A stretch of DNA of 34,571 nucleotides from the NCBI GenBank assembly GCA_946413245.1, contig CAMKJS010000030.1, forward strand, positions 1 to 34,571. Direction: 5' to 3'. Below, piece by piece: positions 15,916-22,692 of the stretch. The notes beneath the pieces are model-generated. The model was not told the DNA's origin, did not search any database, and saw only the letters and a list, made by a program, of their open reading frames with translations. The stretch comes from an uncultured Clostridia bacterium (GTDB lineage: Bacteria; Bacillota; Clostridia; Christensenellales; Aristaeellaceae). Both the position numbers and the translations under genes were made by a program. Position 1 is the stretch's first letter, and each line of letters opens with the position of its first letter.

Positions 15916-16770
15916 TTATGCTCTATCAAACGGTTCTGCATCAATGATGGATTTTTCGGATTTGGGTTTATAGTTTGTCGGAGTATCACCGGTGATCTGC
16001 TTAAAAACCCTGTTAAAGCAGCGTATATTCTGGAAACCACACTCGAAAGCGATCCTGGATATGGTCATATTCTGCTGTTCTATCAGTTGACAGGCATGAT
16101 TGATCCGAAGAAGATTGACATATTCACGAAAGTGCAGTCCTGTTTTGTCACGGAAGTAATGAGACAGGTAATCTTTGTTATAACCGATATCAGCGCCCAT
16201 ACTTTCCAGTTTAACATTTTCCAAATAATGGTCGTTAACATAGCTCAAAATCTGTTGAAGTATGTTTCCATCATCCTTTGGCGCATCTATCAATTTGATG
16301 TTGTTTAGATATCCCGCACAGACCGCATAGCAGCTTGCTTTGATATCCAGATAACTGAGTTTTTCTTTGGGAAGCGTTACATATAGAGCGTACAAATAAT
16401 TATAAAGTGCTTTATCCGCAACAAATTCACTCTGTTTTCCGATTTTACCTGTAATTCTTCTCATAAAAGCGCCGACATATTCGACAGAAAAATTAACGAC
16501 AACACACTTGGAATAATGTGGAGTTGAAAACGCATGGATCTGGTTGGATAAAAACAGTGCGATATTGCCGGCGTCGATTTTACCGGAATGATATGGAGTT
16601 GAATAATCGACCTCACCTTCAAGAACCAGGACAAACTCAAGATCTTTATGCAAATGTGGCACAAAAACAAAATTTGTATAAGAAACAATTCGAAAGTGAT
16701 CCCGGCTTGACGAGTTATCCGCTTGATACAGTAATCGGCTGAATTTTGTCTTGCTGATGGTTTGACTCAT
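15916..16770 (-). CDS. AraC-family transcriptional regulator
   Basis: 284 residues. The N-terminal cupin sensor domain includes VPHLHKDLEFVLVLEGEVDY (about 35-55), which resembles the sugar-binding domain of AraC-type activators. The C-terminal double helix-turn-helix (about 180-275) includes YNKDYLSHYFRDKTG and IAFECGFQNIRCFNRVFKQ, ending in the typical PxxY-like turn (TPTNYK). The start at 16770 is spaced 9 bases from GGGAG; the ATG at 16779 would leave no spacing. It lies directly upstream of, and in the same direction as, the uptake/hydrolase operon, so it likely activates it in response to an arabinoside or xyloside. Confidence 0.9.
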   Translation of the reverse strand: MSQTISKTKFSRLLYQADNSSSRDHFRIVSYTNFVFVPHLHKDLEFVLVLEGEVDYSTPYHSGKIDAGNIALFLSNQIHAFSTPHYSKCVVVNFSVEYVGAFMRRITGKIGKQSEFVADKALYNYLYALYVTLPKEKLSYLDIKASCYAVCAGYLNNIKLIDAPKDDGNILQQILSYVNDHYLENVKLESMGADIGYNKDYLSHYFRDKTGLHFREYVNLLRINHACQLIEQQNMTISRIAFECGFQNIRCFNRVFKQITGDTPTNYKPKSEKSIIDAEPFDRA

Positions 16771-16809
16771 GTAAAACATCTCCCTGTGCAGATCAAGATT
16801 ATTGTTAAA

Positions 16810-16850
16810 GGAGACAACGAAGACAGAAAGGCTCTCCGTCTCCGTTTTTT
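16810..16850. repeat. GGAGAC...GTCTCC hairpin
   Basis: GGAGAC (16810-16815) pairs with GTCTCC (16838-16843), followed on the plus strand by CGTTTTTT. It lies between the unknown gene's stop (16887) and the AraC start. It shares its core with hairpins at 416, 2787 and 21822. It could end minus-strand transcription of the unknown gene weakly; the better T-run is on the plus strand, where no gene ends. Confidence 0.5.
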
Positions 16851-16886
16851 ACGATCAGGCTAATAGGCATTCCCGAACAGAATGGG

Positions 16887-17882
16887 TTACTGCTCGGAGA
16901 CCTTGATCCCCATCTTCTGCAATTCTCCGATCAGATCCGTTCTGTCCAGTGAGCCGTCCTGAAAAGCCTGTTGAATACCTGGTCCGAAAGAAATACTCAA
17001 AGGGCCATTTGGCGGGAATGCTTGGGTCACATCACACGGAGCCCATCCGGAGCGGCACCACATATGCGTATGATTATTCAGTTCCATCTCCAGCCGCAGG
17101 AGCTCTTCCATCTGTTTCCGGCTGATTTGTACCCCGACTTCCAGCAGTTCCTCTGAGAGCCATTCAATGAGTTTAAGCTGCTTTACATTGCCTATTTTTA
17201 TGTAGAAAAGCAAGTGCCGGACAATCTTCTCCGCTTCTGTACCCGCACACTCCTCCCGGAAGGCAGCCAGGGCGGAAGGCTGCTTTTCGAGCCATTTGAT
17301 TTCAAATTGCTCTGTGGAATTCAGGAAGGAGAACGCATCCAGCCGTTTCCCCCTGTTTTCATTTGGATACGGTTTCTGATGATGGGGAACACATTCATCT
17401 GCTGTGGAAACAAGCCCGGAGAGAAAATCTCGAATCGCCTTCTCCTGCGGTGAACAAACCGGATCCGCATAGCTGAGGAAATCATCTGGAATGTAATAAG
17501 GTCTGCCGTCAATTTGCTCCATCAAACCATAAAAACGGAATTTGTTCCCATATCCTACGGTGATCAATTCCCGTATTACAACGAACCGGCTCAGTTCCTG
17601 ATGAGGTTCCTCGGAATACAGTTCTTCCACTTCAAACATGTAATAAGGCTGTTTCTCCCGCCGCACGATGGAAGAAAAGGCCAGCAGATCTTTTCGCCGA
17701 AGCTTTGGCACATTTTCCAGTTGTTGATAGATTTCCCACATATGTCGCATTTCAATTGCGCCGTACAATCTGGCACAGGCAGCAAAGAAACGATGAAGAA
17801 CTTCCAGTGCTTCCGCGGATAAACTGGACTGTGCATATAACCTCTCCAGTGATTTTTGAGATAACGGTTTAGGATAAGCCAT
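16887..17882 (-). CDS. Unrecognised protein, 331 residues
   Basis: I do not recognise a family. The protein appears soluble, mostly helical, with no signal peptide, membrane segment or known catalytic motif. Visible features are an N-terminal helical part (to about residue 90) with LRRKDLLAFSSIVRREKQPY, a middle part with VIRELITVGYGNKFRFYGL, a charged helix around ISRKQMEELLRLEMELNN, and a C-terminus ending in DLIGELQKMGIKVSEQ. Internal cysteines and histidines (ADECVPHHQKP, HMWCRSGWAPC) could bind metal but are not in a standard spacing. It is the last gene of the low-GC island, starts 33 bases from the right repeat, and is not obviously part of the sugar operon. An AGAGG lies upstream of the ATG at a rather long spacing. 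Confidence 0.6.
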   Translation of the reverse strand: MAYPKPLSQKSLERLYAQSSLSAEALEVLHRFFAACARLYGAIEMRHMWEIYQQLENVPKLRRKDLLAFSSIVRREKQPYYMFEVEELYSEEPHQELSRFVVIRELITVGYGNKFRFYGLMEQIDGRPYYIPDDFLSYADPVCSPQEKAIRDFLSGLVSTADECVPHHQKPYPNENRGKRLDAFSFLNSTEQFEIKWLEKQPSALAAFREECAGTEAEKIVRHLLFYIKIGNVKQLKLIEWLSEELLEVGVQISRKQMEELLRLEMELNNHTHMWCRSGWAPCDVTQAFPPNGPLSISFGPGIQQAFQDGSLDRTDLIGELQKMGIKVSEQ

Positions 17883-17914
17883 AAAATATCATCGCCTCTT
17901 TCTCTTTTTCTTCT

Positions 17915-19013
17915 TTACTCGTCCTTCGTCTGGTTCAGCAGCCAGGACATGATCCCGTACTCGTTGCAGTAGGTCGGGATCCAGCTGGCGTGGTTTTCGC
18001 TGAACAGGCGCGGATACGGCAGATCGGGGGGTTACGGCGATATCGTATTTCTCCAGATCCTCCGGAGAGAAAAGCGTCAGATGAGCGTTATTGTTCCCGC
18101 TGTCCCGCAGAGCCATGACCGCGTCGACGAGGTACTTGTGCCGGTACAGCGTATGGTCGATATACGCGGAGGTGACCCACACGGGGCGGCGGATGGACCG
18201 GAGAATGGAGAAGGTTTCCGGTGTCATGGTCGGGCAGACCGGAAGGCAGGCGGCGAACAGATCGGAGGCGACCGACATGGCACGGATCGTGCCGGCGCCT
18301 CCCATGGACATGCCGGTCACGTACACGCGCTTCCCGTCCACTTTGCCTTCGCCGATCATCCGCCGGATGATATCGCAGACCAGGCCGAGGTATTCGCGGC
18401 TCCAGCCGAAGCCGGGAACGTTCATGGAATCGCTCTGTGCGAATTTCCGGTTCGGATTGAAGGAGCGCATATCGCGGCGCGCTTCCACGGCCATCGGCGC
18501 CATGACGTAAAGATCCGGATCATTTTCCGCGAAGTTGACAGGGCCGTAATCGGCCATGATCTGTTTGTTGTTGTCCCGTTCGCCTTCGTACCCGCCGTTT
18601 CCGCCGCCGTGGAGGAACAGGATCATCGGGCGCGGACCTTTTGCTTCCGGCGTATAGAGGCGGTACAGGACGCGACCTTCCTCCAGGCGTTCGAACCGGT
18701 CGTCCGCGGTGCGCGTATGGATGACGAACTCGTCCAGGGTATACTTCCGGCCTCCGGCGGCCAGCGTAAACCCGGCGCGGACGGTGACGGGAACGACCGA
18801 AACCGTAAGGATACCGTCCCGCAGAGATACGTCGGTCACGTCCCCCGGAGCGGTTCCCCGGGAGGATTTCAGGAACCGGACCCTGTCGTTCTCCACGGCG
18901 GGCCCTTCCAGATACACGGCGTCCGGGGCGGGCATGTCTCCCTCCCACGGTATTTCAAAACGGGCGACCTCCTGTCTGGACTAGCCGACAAACGCGTACG
19001 CGTGCTTATCCAT
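17915..19013 (-). pseudogene. Secreted-type/predicted peptidase-like esterase, disrupted by amber codon and frameshift
   Basis: The frame opens at ATG 19013 behind GAGGTG, 20 bases after the CE15 stop, and reads MDKHAYAFVG before a TAG at 18981-18983. The same frame then continues (SRQEVARFEIPWEGD) into a full alpha/beta hydrolase with FLHGGGNGG (oxyanion region) and nucleophile motif GMSMGGAG. At a run of six G on the plus strand (18026-18031) the frame breaks; with five G it would continue through YPRLFSENHASWIPTYC and stop at 17915-17917, matching the remnant at 2831-2931. The family is COG4099-like/CE1-like esterases. An open frame from ATG 18935 to 17889 survives, but it lacks the true C-terminus with the presumed catalytic His. 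Two independent lesions make loss of function likely. Confidence 0.82.
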
Positions 19014-19032
19014 TTATGTTCACCTCTTTTGT

Positions 19033-20106
19033 TTACTGACGGGAAAGAATAAATTCGAAACAGCGCTGCCAGTCTTCCCGGCTCAGGGCGTGGGTCCCGC
19101 CGCGCAGGTGATAGCCGACGCTTCCTTCCCGGAATACGTCCCCGGGTTCCGGCAGCCTGTCGGGATGAACGAACCCCGGCAGGCCCAGACGCTCGTACAC
19201 CTTGCCGGCCGCGCAGCAGGACAGGTACTCGGAATCCGGGTCCGACCAGGTATCCTCCACGGCACTGGCCACGTAGACGTATCTCGGCGCGCAGCCTGCC
19301 AGAAGAAAATGCTGGTCGAAGGGCATCTCCTCTTCCCGCCCGTCGTATTTCCGGTATTCCGGCGCGAACCAGTACGGGAACACCGATCCGATCCTTCCCA
19401 CGGTTTCTCCCGCCTTGCCGCGGTTCAGGGCGGCGCCGGCGCAGCCGGACTCGTTGGAAAGCACGAACCGGAACCGCTCGTCCATCAGGCCGGTAAACAG
19501 CGCCGCCTTACCCAGCCGGGAATGCCCCAGCACGGCGGAACGGGTAAAGTCCAGGCAGTCCAGGGTCTCGCAATAGTCCATGACCCGGGAGGCGGCCCAG
19601 GACCAGAGAGCGATCTTGCCGCAGTCGCTGCCGGCACGTTCCCGGCCGCCGAACACCGTTCCGGCCAGGCCGCTTGAAAAATCCCCGTCGTCCGCGGTCA
19701 CGTCCCCGTAGCCGAAGGCGAACAGCGCGAATCCGTTGTCGATAATTTCCTCGGTCGGCATCAATCCGTCCGGCATATCCGGCCTGAAATTCATGTGGAC
19801 GAAGAACGGAAGATTCTTTTTTCCTTTGGGAATCACAGCGTACACCGGGAAGAAAAACTCCCGCCCGTTCAGCTTTCCGCGGATCTCTGTTTTCCGCAGG
19901 GACGCCTTCCCAGCAAAGAAATGGCCGGAAAACGGTCCTTCGGGCTGTTCGGCAAAGGTCAGCTCCTCCGGCTCTCCGGGCCGGAAACCGTAGACCTCCC
20001 GCTGCAGGATCTCTTTGATTCCTTCCCGGCGGGACGCCCAGTCCGCACTGTTTCCGTCCCATACCTCCGGCAGGTTTCTTTTTGCCAGCAGTTCGTCGCA
20101 CAGCAT
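19033..20106 (-). CDS. CE15-type glucuronoyl esterase, right copy
   Basis: 357 residues, the unaltered version of the gene at 2850-3986, ending FEFILSRQ. It carries the same catalytic elements (Ser196 in GHSRLGK, His about 339 in GGTHALSREDW) and the same start context (AAAGGA before ATG 20106). It is the first gene of a two-gene unit with the esterase pseudogene. The 5' leader of about 150 bases up to the palindrome is identical to the left copy except near the palindrome loop. Cytoplasmic action on imported glucuronoxylan fragments is inferred from the lack of a signal peptide. Confidence 0.75.
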   Translation of the reverse strand: MLCDELLAKRNLPEVWDGNSADWASRREGIKEILQREVYGFRPGEPEELTFAEQPEGPFSGHFFAGKASLRKTEIRGKLNGREFFFPVYAVIPKGKKNLPFFVHMNFRPDMPDGLMPTEEIIDNGFALFAFGYGDVTADDGDFSSGLAGTVFGGRERAGSDCGKIALWSWAASRVMDYCETLDCLDFTRSAVLGHSRLGKAALFTGLMDERFRFVLSNESGCAGAALNRGKAGETVGRIGSVFPYWFAPEYRKYDGREEEMPFDQHFLLAGCAPRYVYVASAVEDTWSDPDSEYLSCCAAGKVYERLGLPGFVHPDRLPEPGDVFREGSVGYHLRGGTHALSREDWQRCFEFILSRQ

Positions 20107-20220
20107 ATGGTTTTGTTCCTTTCTGTCCGATTGTCCGGTCGTAATTTTATGCACCGCTTTCGCAGTTCATTATTCAGCAAACCGACTGGTATGTCAGGAC
20201 GCTGTTTCACCAACATGCCG

Positions 20221-20355
20221 AACAGGCCTTATCTCTGCTCGGATCATGATCTCTCTTTCGTTGTTGCTATTCAGCCTGATAATGCGTCATGAATGCACAT
20301 GAGGCTGAATAGCAACAATATCCTGTTTCATTCCACCGGTTCCGGCGCTTCCGCG
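20221..20355. repeat. 135-bp repeat unit including palindrome, first copy
   Basis: Starts AACAGGCC, contains the palindrome at 20261-20318 and continues into TTCCACCGGTTCCGGCGCTT (20331-20350). It matches 21849-21983 at nearly all positions. Its right part corresponds to the last codons (AEAPEPVE-stop on the minus strand) of the hydrolase gene at 21956, here present as a fragment out of frame with the HD gene. With the second copy it brackets the HD/toxin-antitoxin segment. Confidence 0.8.
20261..20318. repeat. Dispersed palindrome, copy 3
   Basis: 17-bp arms (20261-20277 with 20302-20318), 24-base loop nearly identical to copy 1. Confidence 0.9.
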
Positions 20356-20379
20356 TTGGCATGGCCGGAATTTTCCGGA

Positions 20380-20985
20380 TCATTCGGCGCCTCCCTGGTA
20401 GCTGCCGGGGGTCGCCGTCTCTTCCGTTTCCCGTTTCCATTCTTCCAGAAACCGTTCCATAAACGCGTGGCGGGACTCCGCCATTTCCTTTGCCGCGGCA
20501 GTGTTCATCAGATCCTTCAGCAGGAGCAGTTTCTCATGAAAATGGCCGATCGAATCCTCCGGCGTTCTTCCGTGCTTTCCGCCGTATGCGAAGGTCCGCG
20601 CGATCCCGACGGCGCCGATGGCGTCCAGCCGGTCCGCGTCCTGCACGATCTGTCCCTCGATGGTTTCCGGTCGCCTGCCCCTGTTCTTGCTGAAGGAAAC
20701 GGAATTGATCACTTCACAGATCCGGTCCGTCGTTTCGGCGCTGAGGCCCTGCCCGGCCAGAAAGCTCCGGGCGTTGAAGTTGTTCTCCGTTTTGAACAGT
20801 TTGGGATCGTCCGCGTCGTGGAGCAGGGCGCTCAGGGAAACGATCAGCAGGTCCGCCGCGGGCTCCGTTCCGGCGATCCGCAGCGCGGTGCGGTACACCC
20901 GCATGGAATGATCGAAACCGTGACCGTCCGCGTTCTCCGCGAACAGATCCCGGATCCGGGCAATAGCCGCTTCAGTGTGGTTCAT
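20380..20985 (-). CDS. HD-domain phosphohydrolase (YedJ/YpgQ-like)
   Basis: 201 residues. The metal-binding motif is His26 (GFDHSMRVY), His56-Asp57 (ALLHDADD) and an aspartate around 116-118 (IVQDADRLDAIGAVGIART), which is the pattern of the YedJ/YpgQ group of small HD proteins; some relatives hydrolyse nucleotides. The C-terminus, after a charged helix, ends in a short low-complexity tail (ETATPGSYQGGAE). The ATG follows AAAGGA at a long spacing. It is transcribed alone on the minus strand, divergent from the toxin-antitoxin genes. Physiological substrate unknown. Confidence 0.85.
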   Translation of the reverse strand: MNHTEAAIARIRDLFAENADGHGFDHSMRVYRTALRIAGTEPAADLLIVSLSALLHDADDPKLFKTENNFNARSFLAGQGLSAETTDRICEVINSVSFSKNRGRRPETIEGQIVQDADRLDAIGAVGIARTFAYGGKHGRTPEDSIGHFHEKLLLLKDLMNTAAAKEMAESRHAFMERFLEEWKRETEETATPGSYQGGAE

Positions 20986-21023
20986 GGCATATCATTTCCT
21001 TTACGCGTCATTTGCTTTGCACC

Positions 21024-21052
21024 AATATAGCATATTCCATTATCCTGCGTAA
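21024..21052 (-). promoter_or_regulatory. Predicted promoter of the HD gene
   Basis: On the minus strand TTACGC (21047-21052), 17 bases, then TATATT (21024-21029) with TG one base upstream (extended -10). It shares the 15-base block AATATAGCATATTCC (plus-strand reading) with the promoter at 24359-24387. Confidence 0.5.
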
Positions 21053-21083
21053 ATACCGGACACAAAGAACATGAAATGTCTTC

Positions 21084-21127
21084 TTGACAGCAGTTCTTAT
21101 AAATGATACTATAAGTTAGCTAAGTTA
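21084..21127 (+). promoter_or_regulatory. Toxin-antitoxin promoter and likely operator
   Basis: TTGACA (21084-21089), 17 bases, TACTAT (21107-21112): a near-consensus promoter. Immediately downstream are two direct AAGTTA repeats (21113-21118, 21122-21127) and the palindrome TTAGCTAA (21116-21123), a good candidate site for autorepression by the Phd-type antitoxin. Confidence 0.7.
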
Positions 21128-21151
21128 ACCTGATTGAAGGGAGGGCTTTCC

Positions 21152-21403
21152 TTGATTGCCGTCAGCATGTTTGAAGCGAAAACGAATTTGTCCAAGTATG
21201 TTTCTGCCATTGTGAATCAGCAGGAACCGTACGTTGTCATTGTGCGTAACGGAAAGCCTGTTGCAAAGCTTGTACCCTATGCGGAAGAAAAGACAGCCCG
21301 AATCGGGATCGCGAAAGGGCAGCTTCCTCCTATGCCGTCGCTGGAAGACTTTAACAGCATTGATGTAACGGATTCCTTTGCCGGAAACGGAGGCATAGAA
21401 TGA
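21152..21403 (+). CDS. Phd/YefM-family antitoxin
   Basis: 83 residues from a TTG at 21152 (MIAVSMFEAKTNLSKYVSAI), 7-8 bases after GGGAGG; an earlier TTG at 21134 lies before that site and is unlikely. The N-terminal part has the Phd/YefM DNA-binding pattern (short strand, then E-A-K-x-N-L-S-K-Y, then PYVVIVRNGKPVAKLVPY). The C-terminal 35 residues would wrap the toxin. It is translationally coupled to the PIN gene by an ATGA overlap and probably represses its own promoter. Confidence 0.9.
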   Translation: MIAVSMFEAKTNLSKYVSAIVNQQEPYVVIVRNGKPVAKLVPYAEEKTARIGIAKGQLPPMPSLEDFNSIDVTDSFAGNGGIE

Positions 21404-21807
21404 AATACCTGCTGGATACTCACGTTGTGATCTGGGCATTGACCGAGGATCCGCGCCTTTCCCCCGCTGCTGTGCAGATGATTTCTTCTTCGGACAATCT
21501 GATTTTCTTCAGCGGCGTTTCGCTTTGGGAAATTGCCATCAAAAACGCAAAATCCCCCCTGAAATGCCCATACCGTGAAGCGGATATTCTTCGGTTCTGT
21601 CTTTCGTCCGGTATGGAACCGCTGGATATCCTGACACGCCACATTCTGGCGCTGAGAACACTGGAAACACGGGAGGATTCCTATCTCAGCAATCAGGATC
21701 CGTTTGACAGAATGCTGATCGCCCAGGCCAAAACAGAAGGAATGATTCTGCTCTCCCACGATTCCAACCTGGCCAATTATCGGGAATCCTGTATCCTGAT
21801 GATCTGA
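21400..21807 (+). CDS. PIN-domain toxin (VapC-like ribonuclease)
   Basis: 135 residues. The acidic metal-binding residues of PIN ribonucleases are in place: Asp6 (YLLDTHVVIWAL), Glu44 (SLWEIAIK), Asp100/103 (DPFDRMLIAQA) and Asp121 (LSHDSNL). Members cut RNA, often tRNA or rRNA, when freed from the antitoxin. The start overlaps the antitoxin stop. The pair lies between two copies of a 135-bp repeat, consistent with a mobile or selfish cassette. Confidence 0.92.
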   Translation: MKYLLDTHVVIWALTEDPRLSPAAVQMISSSDNLIFFSGVSLWEIAIKNAKSPLKCPYREADILRFCLSSGMEPLDILTRHILALRTLETREDSYLSNQDPFDRMLIAQAKTEGMILLSHDSNLANYRESCILMI

Positions 21808-21821
21808 AGACAATCCAAAAA

Positions 21822-21848
21822 GGAGACAGAGAACCGTCCCCTGTCTCC
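21822..21848 (-). terminator. GGAGACAG-type terminator after the small hydrolase gene
   Basis: GGAGACAG (21822-21829) pairs with CTGTCTCC (21841-21848). Read on the minus strand it is followed by TTTTT, so it ends transcription arriving from 21956. The loop contains the GAACCGTCCC seen also near 34080. Confidence 0.7.
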
Positions 21849-21983
21849 AACAGGCCTTATCCCTGCCTGGATCATGATCTCTCTTTCGTTGTTGCTATTC
21901 AGCCTGATAATGCGTAATGAATGCACATGAGGCTGAATAGCAACAATTTCCTTTTTCATTCCACCGGTTCCGGCGCTTCCGCG
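21849..21983. repeat. 135-bp repeat unit including palindrome, second copy
   Basis: Counterpart of 20221-20355. Its right part is the genuine 3' end of the hydrolase gene at 21956-22639, so this is probably the source copy. Confidence 0.8.
21889..21946. repeat. Dispersed palindrome, copy 4
   Basis: 17-bp arms (21889-21905 with 21930-21946). The loop differs by one base from copy 3. It lies 9 bases from the stop of the hydrolase gene. Confidence 0.9.
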
Positions 21984-22639
21984 CCGGCCAGGAACACACG
22001 GTAAAACATCCGCATTTCGTTGTGGCTCATGGCGTACCGGTGATAGGTCACGAATTCGTCGTCCGCCAGGGCGGCGCCGACCCGCTGGGTGCGGTCGGAG
22101 ATCGGGGGATACCCCTTCTCCGAGGAAGCGTATATCGTCACCTGCCAGGTGCTCAGGCTGGCGCGGTAATAGTCCTCGTTGTAGGCGACGCCTCTGTAGT
22201 TTCCGTAGATGCCGTCCAGCAGGATCAGCCGGCCCGTGTATCCCGCTTCCGCCAGGGAAGCGGCCAGTACCGTGGCCGGATAGCCCCCGGCGGAGTAGCC
22301 GATCAGAATCATTTCGTATCCGTCCCCGGCCCAGGCCCGCAGCGCGGGAAAAAGATCCGCGATGACCACGTCACTGGCGGAGGAATAGTTGATATAGCTG
22401 CTGTCTCCCTGGGGAATCAGGAGCAGCCCGTCCAGGGCCGTCATGTCCCTGCAGTTCTGTACCGCGTGGAAATAGTCTCCGTCTCCCGTGAACAGCACAT
22501 AGCGGCGCAGGCCGCCGTCTCCTTCCGCGGCGGGCTGGAGCAGGCAGGGTGTGTCCCCGAGCTGAATCACGTCCGCGGAAGCGGAAAACGCCGGCAGCAG
22601 CGCCAGCGCTGCCAGCAGGGTCAGAATCCTCCGGATCAT
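21956..22639 (-). CDS. Exported alpha/beta hydrolase, small
   Basis: 227 residues with a signal peptide (MIRRILTLLAALALLPAFSA, cleavage near SASAD). The nucleophile motif is GYSAGG (Ser116), with a candidate acid at Asp142 (LILLDGIYG) and His206 (AMSHNEM), a complete hydrolase triad order. ATG 22639 is preceded by GGGAGG; the open frame extends further upstream without a start signal. It follows the Big2/sugar-binding gene by 53 bases and is probably co-transcribed. The substrate is unknown; the fold fits a small esterase or lipase-like protein outside the membrane. Confidence 0.75.
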   Translation of the reverse strand: MIRRILTLLAALALLPAFSASADVIQLGDTPCLLQPAAEGDGGLRRYVLFTGDGDYFHAVQNCRDMTALDGLLLIPQGDSSYINYSSASDVVIADLFPALRAWAGDGYEMILIGYSAGGYPATVLAASLAEAGYTGRLILLDGIYGNYRGVAYNEDYYRASLSTWQVTIYASSEKGYPPISDRTQRVGAALADDEFVTYHRYAMSHNEMRMFYRVFLAGAEAPEPVE

Positions 22640-22692
22640 ACGGCGCCTCCCGGGATTTCCTTTTTTGCTGCGGCGGACAGCTTTTCCGGATG

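Larger units (their letters stand above)
4201..17914. other. Low-GC island bounded by direct repeats
   Basis: About 13.7 kb with visibly lower GC than both flanks, lying exactly between the two copies of the esterase locus. It holds the AAA ATPase gene, the arabinoside/glycyl-radical operon with its AraC regulator and one unknown gene. No integrase, transposase or attachment site is recognised. Homologous recombination between the flanking repeats could excise a 16.1 kb circle. That it was acquired horizontally is inferred from composition and bounds. Confidence 0.65.
17915..20318. repeat. Right copy of the duplicated esterase locus
   Basis: The fuller copy: esterase pseudogene, CE15 gene and palindrome, in the same orientation as 2831-4200. 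Matching of the two sides shows 18017-19051 is what the left copy lacks. It bounds the right side of the low-GC island. Confidence 0.9.

Noticed and set aside
16855-16875. Degenerate fifth copy of the palindrome arm (AGGCTAATAG)
   Set aside because: Too short and imperfect, and no partner arm nearby.
18708-18935. Internal ATG at 18935 as the genuine start of the second esterase
   Set aside because: The frame upstream continues to a well-placed ATG at 19013 behind GAGGTG, interrupted only by one TAG. The GGGAGG before 18935 reads as codons for PWEGD.
18981-18983. Amber codon as pyrrolysine or other recoding
   Set aside because: A second, independent frameshift in the same gene and the loss of the gene in the other copy point to decay, and no recoding genes are seen.
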